A stretch of 64,000 nt of DNA from Solea solea. Lineage: Eukaryota; Chordata; Actinopteri; Pleuronectiformes; Soleidae. Position 1 is the first letter of the stretch; each line of letters begins with the position of its first letter. This document shows, one piece after another, positions 1-38,400 of this stretch. The DNA lies in contig NC_081146.1 of assembly GCF_958295425.1 (NCBI RefSeq), positions 18,175,458 through 18,239,457 of the forward strand. Reading direction: 5' to 3'. The notes below the pieces were generated by a model. The model was given only the letters and a program-made list of their open reading frames with translations. It was not told the origin of the DNA and made no database searches. Made by a program: the position numbers and the translations under genes.

Positions 1-1000
1 ACAGAGATGATGACAGTGAATGCTTGATTTACTTCTGGACATAAAAACTGCCACAAAACCCAATGACCCCCCCCCCCCCACACACACACACACACACACA
101 CAAATAACCAATCTCATATTCAAAATGAGTCTTTCAAGAGACTTTCACTCTGTTGTTGTTGTTATCATGATGGAGAGAGAGAAAGAGGGAGCACAATGGG
201 CAGAAAATGCCTCAGTAGGGAGATACTGTGTCTGTGTGTGTGTGTGTGTCTGTGTGTGTGCATGTTTGTTGTGTGTTTGGGAGGATAGCATCTGGGGAGC
301 AGTGCTGCTTTGTAGTGTGTGAGAATAAAGCAGATGAATGGAGGCAGCTAGCAAGCTAACGTCCACCAGAGCATGAGGGCAGGCCCTGGGGAGGCAGGCC
401 CCCTCTCCCCCTCTCTCTCTCTCTCTCTCTCCCCCTCTGCCACTCTCTCTACCTCGCTTTCTCTCTCTCTAAAACACATGTGTACAGAAATACAGCCACA
501 CACTAGGACAGTGAGGCATCTGACTCACTCCACACACACACACACGGTTGAGAAGTGCAAGCCAAAAGAACATGAGAGAGAGAGAGAGAGAATCATGCAC
601 TGAATTATTATCATTCTCTGCAGCACTAGAACACAACCACTCCTCTTGAACACACACACACACACAAACACATGTACATGTACATGTGAGTACAAAAACA
701 ACAAAACACACTCACACTCTCTTTGTGCAAAAGACACACGTGCAAACACAGCAACAACACAACAATCTGCCTTCATCTCAGCTGGCACTGAGCCACACAT
801 AAACACATTCTCAGACAGAGGGATGTGCTCAGCTTTAAATGCCTCACTTCGTCGTTAAGTCACTGATAATTATATCTATTCACCTGATCTGATCATGAGA
901 AACATTTTTTTTTTAAATCACATTTTAAAGAGATTTTATATGACATCTACCCGTCTCAGTCTCCGCCGTCCTCCACCCCCTATCCTAACTCTCACCGCTC
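1..1000. other. Microsatellite-dense intron, no gene seen
   Basis: CA, GT, CT and GA runs dominate (75-105, 230-262, 405-430, 525-545, 578-592, 645-668). All open frames here are low-complexity translations. It lies in the intron left of convertase-like exon 4, so the next convertase exon is probably outside the window. Confidence 0.7.
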
Positions 1001-1171
1001 CATCTTGCCCCGAGAGCTGAGGTGTCAGTCAGTCTGCTGCCAGTTGCCGTGGTGAATCCCTGATCCCGCCTCCCTCCTCCTGGCTCTGTCAGATTACACC
1101 CGCGCATGTCAGTCAAAAACATCTGCAGCACTGACTGGCTGAGCCCTGCCCTCCTGCCAAGAACATATTAT

Positions 1172-1425
1172 TGTGTGTGTTCCAGGTACAACTAATGTTG
1201 TGGGGACCTGAATCTGTTCACAAAGTCACATTATGGGGGGACTTGTCCTCCTTTTTGGTCCCCATAACATAAATGATGACATTTTAAGATGAAGACATAT
1301 TGTATGTGGGATGAGGTTAAGGTTAGGCCAGTAGAAGTTATGGTTAAAGTTAGAGTAAGTCTCCAGGAAATGAATATATGACAATGTGATATCCTATGAC
1401 GTCATGGAAAACAGACAGTGTGAGT
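1172..1425 (+). repeat. TGTGGGGACC-type dispersed repeat, copy 1
   Basis: The order of blocks (ACTAATGTTGTGGGGACCTG, GTCACATTATGGGG, CTTGTCCTCC, CCCCATAACATAAAT, GGTTAAGGTTAGGCCAGTAG, AGTCTCCAGGAAATGAAT) recurs at 16470-16750. The family is abundant in fish genomes and is usually anchored in CA/GT repeats. Confidence 0.8.
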
Positions 1426-2067
1426 CAAACTAGAGTCAAACTAATACGAACTATGTCACAACTTTTAAATTAATTTAGTTTTAATTGTATCTAAATCATG
1501 TAGCCCTTTATATGCTTTGACATAATGACAAAATGTCTTTTATTCCAAGACAGTTTTAATAACAGCTGAATAAATGTTGGGGTAGATTTAAGTGCACTTG
1601 TGCAGAGAGGCACTGAACTTTACAAAAATAAAAAGTGGTCATTGAAACATTAACTTGGATAAACACATAATTTAATGGAATCAAATTTCTTTGTAAATGA
1701 GCCAGAAAAGCCTTTTGTATGAAAGGGATGGAATGTTATTTTCATACGCAGACAATAACATTGTCTCCTTCTGTGGGTCACAAACACATATTGGTCAAAC
1801 AGAGAAGACTCTGCTGAATGCATTAGCTCGTCCTGTTGCTACAGTTGTGTCACACTTGCTCCAGTCCTCATCAATCCCTTACATCTGTCTCACTTCAACA
1901 TGGCCAACCCCTTTCGCTTTCTCTCCCTCCGTCTTACTCTCTATCTCTCCACGATCCCCCTTCCTCTCTCTATCCTCTGTGTGTCTCTCTCCAGTCACAC
2001 ATGAAAGCCTGCCTGACTTATGCCTGTCAGGGAAACATCCTTCACCATGAGAACGGGAGCTGAGATG

Positions 2068-2070
<3 letters not shown>

Positions 2071-2157
<87 letters not shown>
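2071..2157. repeat. (GA)n microsatellite
   Basis: About 43 uninterrupted GA units, 58 bases left of convertase-like exon 4, in its downstream intron. Confidence 0.98.
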
Positions 2158-2160
<3 letters not shown>

Positions 2161-2214
2161 GCTCTCAGATAAGCCCAGTGAACACACACACAAAACACAA
2201 ACACACACTTTCAC

Positions 2215-27713
<25,499 letters not shown>

Positions 27714-27733
27714 CGAGCCTCAAAATAGGGATT

Positions 27734-30700
27734 CTGAGGAACAATTAAAAAGAGAAAAAAATCATATATAGAATGTTTTTGTCTCAGGGAGTTGTCAGTC
27801 TGAGACCATGTGGGTCAGATTAGGAAAAGCTCAGGGGCAAGTAATCAAATTAACGAGGGCTAATGTTGACGTTATCAATGACACCTGCGCTTTTTCCTGT
27901 TAAAACATGTCGAAATGAGCCGCGGTTTAAAAACGATGCCTGTTGTTACGGGGTAAACAAACATGACATACTGACAACAGCCCACCAGAAGACTGCACGC
28001 CATATGTCAGTGACAAAGCAACTAATGATTACTTTAAGCCTGCTGATAACTTTTCTCTTTAATTCCCAGGTCTACACTACACACAGTCACATTTGAGAAA
28101 TCAGAACCTAATTTCAGTGAATCGTTTTTATCACACAAAAAAAGTCAGAAACAACGCCTACAATTTCAAATAGTATAACTCTATCTAACAATAATACAAA
28201 AAAATAAAATTGTTTATAGAGTGTGGGACTCAACATCTAAGTGAACGTTGGCAATTGTGAAACAACATTCTCCATTTGCCACCTCCTCTGTATTTCTGCA
28301 TGAAATCCACAGTGGCTGCCACCTACAGCATGTGAACCACCCACCTGTAGCCACAGAGAGTGAAATGTCCAGGAGAAATCTTTCACCCAGTGCGATGAAA
28401 GCCAGAACTCTGGCATCAGGGGCCCCGAGCGAGACGGCGCAGTCTCTCCGGTTCCCAACCCACACGTTTAATCTCCTGGCCTTGATGCAAATGCTTCAGA
28501 GAGCATAAAAACAGCAGTGCTCTCATTGTGTGAACTAACTTCCCTCTTTACGCAAAACAGGAACTTTATGAGTCTGTCTATATGCCTGCACTTTCCTGTG
28601 AACAGTGATGGAACAAGAAGTTGTCATCTCACTCTTTCCACTGTCTTCTAAACAGTTTAATTGCTTCAACTCCCACTCCTTTCCTTGGGTTATGCAACAA
28701 ACATTTATTGGTGATGCTTCAGTCAGTTCTTTCGCTATACATTACTTTATATTAAATCTAACGCAGCGGTTATATAAGACGTTGAACAGGATGTTTATTG
28801 ACAGTATTTGTATGCTGTCTTCTTCATCAGAAAACCAGCTCTGTCCATCATAACTATCGGACCTGACTGAGGGAGCGTTTGTGTGTATACACCGGCAGAT
28901 ACAAGATGCATTTATCCCATCAAACTACTGAATCACCAGGTCGCCACTTCTGTGTGTCCGCTAAACGTCGCGACACTGAGAAACACAGAGAGAGTCGTGT
29001 GGAGCTTAATCAGCATTGTGTGGAAATCCACATTTTATAAGTCATTGTGAAAACAACTAAGAAATGAATCCATAATTATCAAAAATGATCACTTACAGCC
29101 CTACATCTGAGCACTGCAACATTTATTATTTCCAATCGTTGTGCGATTTTTGAATCCCAAAATACACCCACTGGCTAACAAAGAGATGAGAATATATAAA
29201 TCTGATTGGTTGTTTATTTGACTTCTTGTCAAAAGTTTGCCCTGAAGCAAACAACACAACCAATGCGACTGACCACTGTTTAAAGTCTAAAGGCACGATT
29301 CAGCTCCTGTCTCCCGAGCTACTGATTGAAATTGATAACCTCACTTACTCACTTAGGGCTCAAGCCCCAGTCAATCCCACTAAGGTGCGGGGCCGGCAGC
29401 ATACATCCCAGTCAGAGAGGAGCGCACCTCAGGCTGAGACAAAGCAGTCAGGGGGAGAGAGAGAGAATGAGGGTGGTAAAGGAGAGCCACATTGAACTGC
29501 GCCAGGGCCTCAGGGGCTACTCGGATGCTGATAAAGTACCTGGACATTTTTATAGACAAACTACTTATTTCTGTCCTCATATCGCTTGGGAAGACTGATA
29601 ACTTTATATTCCGCTCAGGCAGAGGAATGAAAAGGGGAGGGGGTGGGGGGGGCCCTTTCAAGAGTTTAATTGATCAAACTGTAGCCACAAGGGTTTTTTT
29701 TTCCCAGAGATAAAGGGGGACTAGCGCTCTCCCCTGTACAATACAGAGATCTTTTAGAGAGCAGACCCAATGAAAAAAGAGAATGTAACTCATTATGCAA
29801 AGTCATTACAGGCCTCCGACTACACTCCTTAAAGCATCAGAGTTAATGGCGGTGTATCGTGCAGGATTTCCAGAGGTCAAACTTCCAGTCATAGGATAAG
29901 GTCCACGTTTTTATCCCAGCCAAAGTTCTCTGCTTTGAGGTCATGGCTATATTCAGCGTCTTAGCAGCAGTACATAGTTTCATTATTGCTCGTGGAATTG
30001 TGTAAGAAAACAAGGGGCCTAATATATGGCCAGGTGTAGCTTTTAGCCAGCGTCTGCCAGAAAACACTGCAGAATAGAAATGTATAGTCTCAGCAGAGCA
30101 TGAAATTGGTCTTGGGGTCAGCTATTACAGAAAAGAAGATACTGTAAAAGAAATCATGGTAGAATAAAAAAAAAATCATAATCAATATGTCCACCATAGA
30201 CCATATGTTAACACAGCATCACTGAGAATGTGTCATGGTTGATGCAGTTTATTGAAATATCCCAGTATTGAGGTATTTTCATGCTGTCTCCTTCAAATCT
30301 CTGGGTATTTAGATGTGCCAGACAGTGACTATAGCTGTTTGCCTCTGTTTCCACAGGCAGTTTTTCCACTATAAAGCAAATAGAATTAGCATCAGATTAC
30401 TTTTGCTGGTAATAAAGAATTTTTTTGTGTGTCACAGTGCCGACTCTAAACAATGTGTCTGTAATTGGTTACCATTAGGTCTGAGATACAGTGAAAGCAT
30501 TGCTTATTTATCTCTTTGAGCAAAGCACTAAACAGCTGTGAAGCCTTTCTGTGGAGTCTGGAGTGAGAAGCAAAATAACAGCCCACAACAGCCTGTTAAT
30601 GCCCCTATGCATGTTGACACAAGTACATGGCTGTTTTCAGACATTCTGTGCAGTTTAGATCTCCTCTCATGGCTGTGAGGATCCACTAATGTCAGCTTTG

Positions 30701-31179
30701 TTGCAGCAATTAATGCAGGAGACCAATAATGCATAGGAATGTGGAATCTGTTTAGGTTTTTTTTTCAATAAATTCATCTTTTTCCACATAAGACATTTTG
30801 TGGTGTTGTAGCAGTTGAAGACAATGGAGACACAAATCAAATTGAGTCTTAAAACAATAAACCAAAACAATTTTGTAAATAATAATGGAAGTAGCTGGTA
30901 ACTAGGTGGGAGGCCCCAATCCTGAACGCATAAAGCAAATTAAAAAACCCTGCTATTCAAGGAAGCCTGTGCGATTAAACTTGCATGTGTTCCGACTGTA
31001 TGTATGTATGTCTGTATGTATATTATTCATATTATTGCTATTTTAAAACTGTATTAGATTATACATCAGAATTGGTGATAAATTGTCGTCCTTCCTCGTG
31101 CAAAACAATAACCTGGGCGTATAGGGTAATAAAAGTATTGGACGTAGGACTTCCTAACTTCATCCCACACTAGATCAAC
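27734..31179. other. Upstream region of the convertase-like gene
   Basis: No recognised exon. A moderately GC-rich open stretch at 28214-28465 on the minus strand is noted under rejected items. The rest is unique AT-rich sequence with minor simple repeats. Confidence 0.4.
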
Positions 31180-31617
31180 ATCAAACCCGTGGCCTGCGGG
31201 CCAAATGTGCCCCCCCCCCCCCCACTGACTATTACGCTGCCCACCACTTAATATGAAGTTAAAACGAGAACTGGCCCAATGAACATTTATTTTCATAAAC
31301 AGTGAACAACATCTTTTGTTGTTTACAAGTAACACAAGTGTTACATTACACATAGAATTATATACATGAGCTTGTTCCGGTGTTTGAATCACAGTCATAC
31401 ATTATTCCGGTCACTTTTGATTCTGTTTCACCGTTAACGTGAACTATGTGTTGTCCCATTATCATTATTATTAAGAAACACTTTTGAAATACTGTGAATA
31501 TCATCAGGAATATCGTTATTGCATATCATGATGGAATAATGTAATGTGATTTTAAGCTCACCTCAACTGAACAGTTGGCCCCCAGGTCATTTCAGTTTGA
31601 GACTACCTGTCCTACAC
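31180..31617. mobile_element. Probable hAT-like non-autonomous element (GTGGCCTGCGGGCC)
   Basis: The left end (TCAAACCCGTGGCCTGCGGG) and the reverse of the right end (TCAAACTGAAATGACC, GGGGGCCAACTG) both begin TCAAACnnn and carry TGGCC/GGGCC. This is the layout of a common vertebrate non-autonomous element with divergent ends. A poly-C run lies inside it (31210-31224). There is no coding capacity. Confidence 0.5.
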
Positions 31618-31881
31618 CCTTTTAAACATTGAGATAGAATTACTGCCTTCTACTGCCTTCATTTCTGTTTTTGTGCATATTTAGCTGCCTAAACATATTA
31701 TTCATGTTCAAATAAACAAGCTAAATGTAGCCCAAGTGCATCAAAGCTACATGTGTGAGAGAGAAGGGAGGGGGGAACGAAGTGAAACAGGATCAAACCT
31801 CACTCCCTCCTCCATGAAGGTTACTACACAGGAAGGATTGAATGGGTTTGTAGTGTAGGAACAGAAATGAAAAGCACTCAC

Positions 31882-31994
31882 ATCTCCCATCCAGACGACA
31901 GAGCCTTCACGCAGACAGACAAACTGCCTCCTGATGGAAGCAGAACACGAGGTCGGTGCATTATGTCAAAGAAAGACATCTCCGACGCGTCCAT
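31882..31994 (-). other. Exon-like open segment upstream of the convertase gene
   Basis: A minus-strand ATG at 31994 opens a short frame (MDASEMSFFDIMHRPRVLLP onward) that runs to a perfect donor, GAGAT|GTGAGT, at 31882. It could be a 5' UTR exon of the convertase gene about 1.1 kb from the MMS22L promoter. Spliced to convertase exon 1, however, its frame would overlap the convertase start in a different frame, so it cannot add coding sequence to that protein. I recognise no protein family. A chance open stretch is also possible. Confidence 0.2.
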
Positions 31995-32959
31995 TTTTAT
32001 TGTCTCGCCGCTGGTTCCTGGTTGTAAAACGTGCAAATGAGAGCATGTAAATGCGTGTATCAGTGCATCTCCAGCACTGGACAAGTGTAAAGACGTGTGA
32101 GTAAGTCGACAAAACGAGCTCTTCCGTGGATTGGTGTGGCGGAAAGGGGGATTTTCTTTTTGTAAAGATGTGAAAATGCATTAGGATGCAAGAAATGGTG
32201 TGTTGAAGAGAGGGGCTGTGGGGAGACGCGAATCTGCATATGGTAATCAGAGTTTGCGAGGATAAAAAAATCGGTTTAAACCGCTGTGTGACAACTGTTT
32301 AACTTACAATTCCTCCCAAATCACACATGCGCACACACACATACATGTCCCCAGGACAGGTGCAGTGTATATTGAATCTGCTCTCTCAAATGACGTACTT
32401 TTTTTTTACTCAATATTTAATTTTATTAACTGATTATTTATTGTGTTTTGCTGCTATTTGTCTGTAGAAACACATTTTACACAACAAGAAACTCTGCAAA
32501 TATTTTTTAATCCTAATAAACTTTATTCTTAACTTTATTTAAACAAACAACAACAGTTTGTACGTACAACAAGAAGACTAAACTTCTAAAACTAAAGTTT
32601 AAAGAGGGAAAGTAGATAGTACGGAAAAGGGGGGAAAACTTTAATAAATTAAATATGTTGTAGTTGTTTGTGTTTTGTACAGTGGGAGAAAATGTCAAAA
32701 AGTCAGTTTTTAAATGAAGAAGGTCAGAAACAGATTTATTTGGTAAGAAACAGAAACCATATAGATAAGGGGGAAGAACATTATTATCTCCTTTTTCTGT
32801 TATCTTAACAGCTAAATGTAATCTGTTTGCAGAGCAGGGTAAAACAAGCAAAAAAGTGTTTATAATATTACGTGTCCATGTCTATAAAATGTATATGTAA
32901 CCTCATGAAGACCAAAATTACTTTTTCAGGATTCAATTCTGAGTTGTCGAAACAAAACA

Positions 32960-33176
32960 ACGATTCAGGAAGCTCGTTACAGCGACTCCTCTTGTTACTT
33001 CCGTGTGGATGACGCCTCGTGACCACGCCCACCAAGCAACTTCCGACCACTAATCGTGGAGGGCGCATGCGTCCAGTGAGCGCGCGGGAGAGATCGAACA
33101 GCTCGAATTATGACATCTGTGTGAAACTTGTTTATATCTACGGACTATAACACGACACGGGAGGACGAAACACAAG
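32960..33176 (+). promoter_or_regulatory. MMS22L: MMS22L promoter and putative noncoding exon 1
   Basis: This CpG-rich island stands out from AT-rich flanks. It has two ETS-type CTTCCG sites (32998-33003 and 33040-33045), a CCACGCCCACC GC/KLF-type box near 33022, and a GCGCATGCG NRF-1-type palindrome at 33063-33071. ETS plus NRF-1 without a TATA box is typical of housekeeping and DNA-repair promoters. An untranslated first exon may end at CACAAG|GTTTGT (33176); a second possible donor, AAG|GTATTA, lies near 33261. Transcript data would be needed to fix the start site. Confidence 0.5.
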
Positions 33177-34114
33177 GTTTGTCAGTGTTTCAGCAACGTT
33201 TATGTTCCCGGACATGTCGCTGTGTGTGCAACTCTAAATGCCTTAAAGATACAGAAAGAAGGTATTATTTAAAGAGGTAGCAAACAAAACTAGCAGGCTT
33301 TTGTATAACAGCCGTGCTGTGTTGATGTGAGAACACGAAAAGTCGAAAATTACCTCACTGAATTATTGTATGCTGTATTGTACATGAACTGTAGTGACTA
33401 TGTTTACAGCCTCACTTACCTCACTTATAAGGTACTGTCATTTTAGGTTTGCTAGTTTTATTATCCAATGCTGTTGCGCCTGGTGTTTGTTTTTGCACTG
33501 TTGTCATGAAACAAGAACAGCAATTAGTCAGATTTAATAGTTCATTATTGCTAAATGTGTCCTGACATAGTGTGTCCTGTTTAACTTAAAATATAATAAC
33601 CATTTCTATTTGCTGGCACGTTATTGTTTTGTGTATTGTGTTACTGTTGTGCGGAAGTACTGTGTATAGACACATTATTACACAGGTAATTTTAATTGTG
33701 AAGTTCCTTTGATTTTACACTAACTATGCACTTTATTAAGAAAACAATTCTTGAGGTGAACACATTAATCATGTCGATTTTAAAACAATCAGAATTGGCC
33801 AGTTATAGTTTATTTAATGTGCATATTACTATTTCACATTTCTTCTCAGAAACTGCTGCCTGGTGTACTTTTTTTCTAATGTTTATTTAATGAGGTTTAG
33901 TTTCTTGGTTACTGATTCTAGTATGTAATATTTAATTGATACATTGATTTAAATACAATGTAAGTGTAAGAACATATTTGTCAATCACTTAGCTATTCTC
34001 CACATTTTAGTTCCTTTTACTGTCAAAACACACTCAGTTCTTCACGGCATTGATTCTACAAGTTAGTGAAACGTATTCCCACTCTCCAATTTTACCTCTT
34101 CTCAGAGATATTCT

Positions 34115-34117
<3 letters not shown>

Positions 34118-34151
<34 letters not shown>

Positions 34152-34206
34152 GTATATATGTGTATATGTGTATATATGTATGTATATATATATATATACA
34201 TATGTG

Positions 34207-34282
<76 letters not shown>

Positions 34283-34287
34283 TATAT
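34118..34287. repeat. (TA)n tract with CATATG interruptions
   Basis: A 170-bp near-pure TA tract broken by GTATATGTGTATA-type units. It is almost entirely self-complementary and abuts the Tc1 relic. The long isoleucine-tyrosine open frames over it are artefacts. Confidence 0.97.
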
Positions 34288-34296
34288 AAAAATCTG

Positions 34297-34840
34297 GTGA
34301 TGACTGTGGAGGACACAGAAGTTCACTGAACTTATGTATGTTGATAAAACCAGGGAACTCTCACTTAGTGACATGATGGTGCATTATAATGCTGGAAGTT
34401 GCTACTGGAAGATGGTAAACTGTGGACATAAAGAGAGGAACATAGTCAGCAACAATACTCAAATAGGCTGCGTTAGTCAAAACTGTGCCATGAAACATTC
34501 CCTGGACCATTACACCACCACCACCACCGCCGCCAGTCTGGACCACTGTCACAAGCCGCATTTGGTCCATAGATTCTTGTTGTTGAAGCCAAATTCTGAT
34601 TCTACCATCTGTAGCCTCAGCAGAAATCTATCAGACCAGGATACATTTCAACATTCTTCAACTGTCCAGCTTTGTAGATTCTATGTCCACTGCAATTTCA
34701 GATTTGTGTTCTTGACTGACAGGAGTCAGGAGTAGAATTTGCCTCATCTTCTGCTGTTTTAGAACATCCACCTCTAAAAGGTGCATATGTGAGTCACTGT
34801 AGCCTTTCTGTCAGCTTTCACCAGTCCTCGATTAAAAAGG
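34297..34840 (-). pseudogene. Decayed Tc1-like transposase in MMS22L intron 1
   Basis: Read on the minus strand, this stretch matches the fish Tc1-like element whose transposase reads about QAGGGGVMVWGMF and AYLSIVSDHV. Here I see QTGGGGGGGVMVQGMFH, then AAYLSIVADYVPLFMSTVYH, then a degraded block resembling FQQDNAPCHKARI ([11 protein letters not shown]). The segment at 34700-34835 corresponds to the upstream transposase part of the same family. The reading frame is broken several times, a GGT run has expanded, and the DDE catalytic region is truncated, so it is a fossil. Its 3' end abuts a long TA tract. The plus-strand open frame over it (34334-34735) is only its antisense. Confidence 0.85.
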
Positions 34841-35400
34841 TGTTCACACATGTGTTTGCATGTTTTTAACAAACTGCAGTCACACATGGAGCTTTATGGA
34901 TAATTTCATGAATGACCAAGTGTGCAGGTGTTCCCACTTAAGTGTGCAAATATACTTTGCAGTTCATTATATGTCTGGTGAGAACTAAGGCAGTGTAATA
35001 CAACAGTCAATGTAATAGACTCTCTTCATGAAGATTTTAATGTTTGGTTTCTTTTTCAATATTTTTTTTACAACTTTTTTAATTTTGTAGGTTGTAGAGA
35101 CGGGAGTTTCTGTGCATTCTCTCCTCTTCCTCTTCTTTCCTTCATATGAATGAGACAGTCAAAATAATTGGAAGACCTGTTAGTTCAACATTGTCACAGA
35201 AATTACTCTAAAATAGTAACTGAAGATATAAACGTCAGGAAGGTAGAAATGGTTTAAGAATGTTAAATATGAACTGTGTTGTGTTAGCTGGGTTCGTCAA
35301 ACAAACTGACATTTGAATGTACACGTCATATGTTTTGTGTAATAGTCTCAATCATCACACATCATTCTTTTCTTGTTAAAGATCAGTCTGCACTGACAAG

Positions 35401-38400
35401 ATGGCGGATGATTTCAGCCAATCCCTCACCCCGCCAGTATCCCCCTTTGCAGCAGACAATCTCTGTGAGCTGACCCCTGCCCAGCCGCCTTGTTTTTGCT
35501 GCTCTGAAACAAAAGATGACCCTACTGGAGCACTATCCACAGAGGGATATGCTGCTAGAGGCTCACTTAAGCGGTATATATATGTATCTTTGTACCTATG
35601 GAAATATCCAAAATTAAAGTCAATTGAGTGGCAGTAGAAGTCTCATCAGTAGAGATATTTTATTATACTAAGTCTTAACTGTGAATTTGTCCTGTCATTA
35701 GGCTGCTATTGCATCTTGACCCTGCCCCTGCAGAGTATGAGACTGACACAGTGGAGATTTTTGGTTTTCCCTGGGTAACAGAGACAGCACTGGTGGAAAC
35801 AACCAAGGTTCTCTTTGGTCTGTTTAGGTAAGACAAGATGTAAAACTAATGTCACTAAAGTTAACCTTTTAGAATAAAAGCTTTTCATTCTACCACTATC
35901 CTAATCTGAAGGTTATTTCTGAGAATCAGAGAGCTAAGTGAGCAAATTTGTGTTTTAGTAAATGTCCACTGTGGATCTTTCATGTACACGTCCTCAGTCT
36001 TGTTTGCTCTGTTATATTTCAGACAAAAGGTTTACAGATTGGAGACCTTGGTGCAGTCGAGTTCACATGATTTTGGTAAGCCCTTATATGTATGCAGTTC
36101 CTGGTCCAATAATCAGTCTCTTTAGTTTGAGGATTATGTTCACTGTAAGTCACTATTTGCTGTTTGAGTATTTGCACAGGTAAAGTCTCTAGTGCATATG
36201 GGTTGAGTTCTCATTTTGAGCTGAAAATTAATTTTAGCATCTTTCTTCATTTTAACTGACATTAGACATTAGTAGCATTAACTGGTGGCTCTCATTACGA
36301 CCAAAGTTTCAGGTCAGGGTTATTAGAAAACATTCAGCAAAGTTTGAATATTGTTACTAATGTGTAATAGATTATTTATTTATCTTGTTTACTGACAACA
36401 AGTCCTACCAATAATATGCTTTCTAGAGTTAGAACGCTAAAAGAACAATAAAATATTCTGATATCACCATTTGTTCGTTTACCATAAGAGGATAATGGGT
36501 TCACTCTTTGCATTTGTGTCATGTCTCATATCTGATGCAGTGGGTTTGTTTTACATGAGAATGAATAATGCCTACAACATCCATTATATATATCAGGTCA
36601 AGCTGGCAACCTCCACTATGAAGCAGAAGACCTCAGGCAACAATGTGTCTCATTTCTGCAGTTTGTCAAAGTCTTTGTGTACAGGTAAGTCTTTGGATCA
36701 AATGTGAAATTTCCTCCCACTCATTTCATTTTGTATGTAAATACATCTAAAACATCCTGCATTTATCTGCCTTTGTTTCTATTCAGATATCTGGAACCTT
36801 CCAGCTCCCTGGACACATGTCCATCTCACCCCTATGAGGAACTGGAAGCTCAGCTCCCCTCTGCTCTTTTGGAGGAGCTGTTTGGCATCACTCTCCTCAT
36901 AGGACGGCTCAAAGACCTGCCTGCCAACGTTCAGAGTGCCTTTACTATAAAGAACCAAGGAAAGGTACAAGTGAACAATGAACAGCCTCGAGCAAATACT
37001 CCCATTGAGCATTTAAATGAATGATTTAATTTAAAGCATTTAAATAAAGGCAAGACAAATGAATAACATAAACAAAATGAAGCATTTGCAACATCACAAC
37101 AAAAAGAGTAGATCTTGTTAAATTGAAACTGAAAAAAAGTTAAGAATTATGTGTGAACTTATCGAGTACCACCTATCTTTACAGTAAATGGCGTATTATA
37201 CATACATAAGTGTATGTATAATACAACTTTAAATTTTCTGCGTCTGATATGATTGCTCTTGACTTAATTCTCTGCTTTCCTCCACAGATTTTTCCTCCCT
37301 CATGGCATTTGTTACACCTCCATCTCGACATCCACTGGTCAGTCTTGGAGATCCTTCACCTACTTGGTTACAAGATGCAAGGTTCGTGCATGTGTGCCAT
37401 CTCCTTGCACCAGACAGCAAATTCAAAATGAAGATGTAAAAATGTGTCATGTGGTTTGTTTGTTGTTGTATTGTTATAATGGAGGTTTTTTTTGCTATTT
37501 TACCTGCTCCTCTCCTTAGGCCAGGTGGTGTATGCCCACCAATTTGTGAACCTGACAGGAGAGAACCTGACTGATGCCAGTCTGTTTGAAGAACACCTGT
37601 GCAGTCTGTTGTGTGATCTCACTGGTCTGGCCATAGGCAAATACAGCAAGGTAGGCAGCTGGCCAAAAAACATTACACTTGACTGTTGAGATACATCCAT
37701 GACATGATTTTATTTTTTGGTTATTAGTAGTTGAAAGTCTGCTGCTGACTATACAACAGTGAGTCACTGGTTGGTAGAAACTGGATGGCAACTTTATGCA
37801 CCAAAACTATTTATTTTACAGTTGGGAGCTTACTGTGTACACTATCCTGTTGGTTTTTAGGCAAGGCCTACAGAGGCTCTGAGCAGCCATCACTACCTTT
37901 GCTCTTGCACCAAAGAACTGTGGGTCCTGCTCATGCACCTTCTGGAGCACAGGAATAAAGTATTACACACACAGGTACTACATCCACAATACATCCAAAA
38001 AAAACACACAATAGAATATGACTCTTTCCATGATAAATGCACTAACACATGTTTCCTGCTGTCCTTCCAGTCTTTTTGGAGCTACATGAACTTGCTGTTG
38101 AGGCCGCTGGTGTCAGGGAAGCCTGCAGCAGAACAGTTCACTGGCCTCCCCACTCACTGTAAAGACCCTCTGGGATTCACATGGTGGCTGGTCACTCATT
38201 TAGGAATGTTAGGCCAGTACAGTCGCAATGGAACCGCCCAGAAGGAGGTAAGAGCCTGAAAATCATAACAGATAATACCTGGCTGGCAGTAAGTTTATCA
38301 CAGGGTTACCGCTTTTGTAAAACTGCATCTCTAACTAGGAAGTCTGGGAATTAACCCCAAGGGCTGAGTCATACTTACCGCATTCTGCCACTGTGGAGAG

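Noticed and set aside
28214..28465. Minus-strand open frame with a GTGGGT donor after ACAG, looking exon-like
   Set aside because: The peptide (CAVSLGAPDARVLAFIALGE and so on) matches no family I know, there is no good acceptor upstream, and no partner exon in phase was found.
34334..34735. 133-residue plus-strand open frame in MMS22L intron 1
   Set aside because: It is the antisense of a Tc1-like transposase relic; the family match is on the minus strand.
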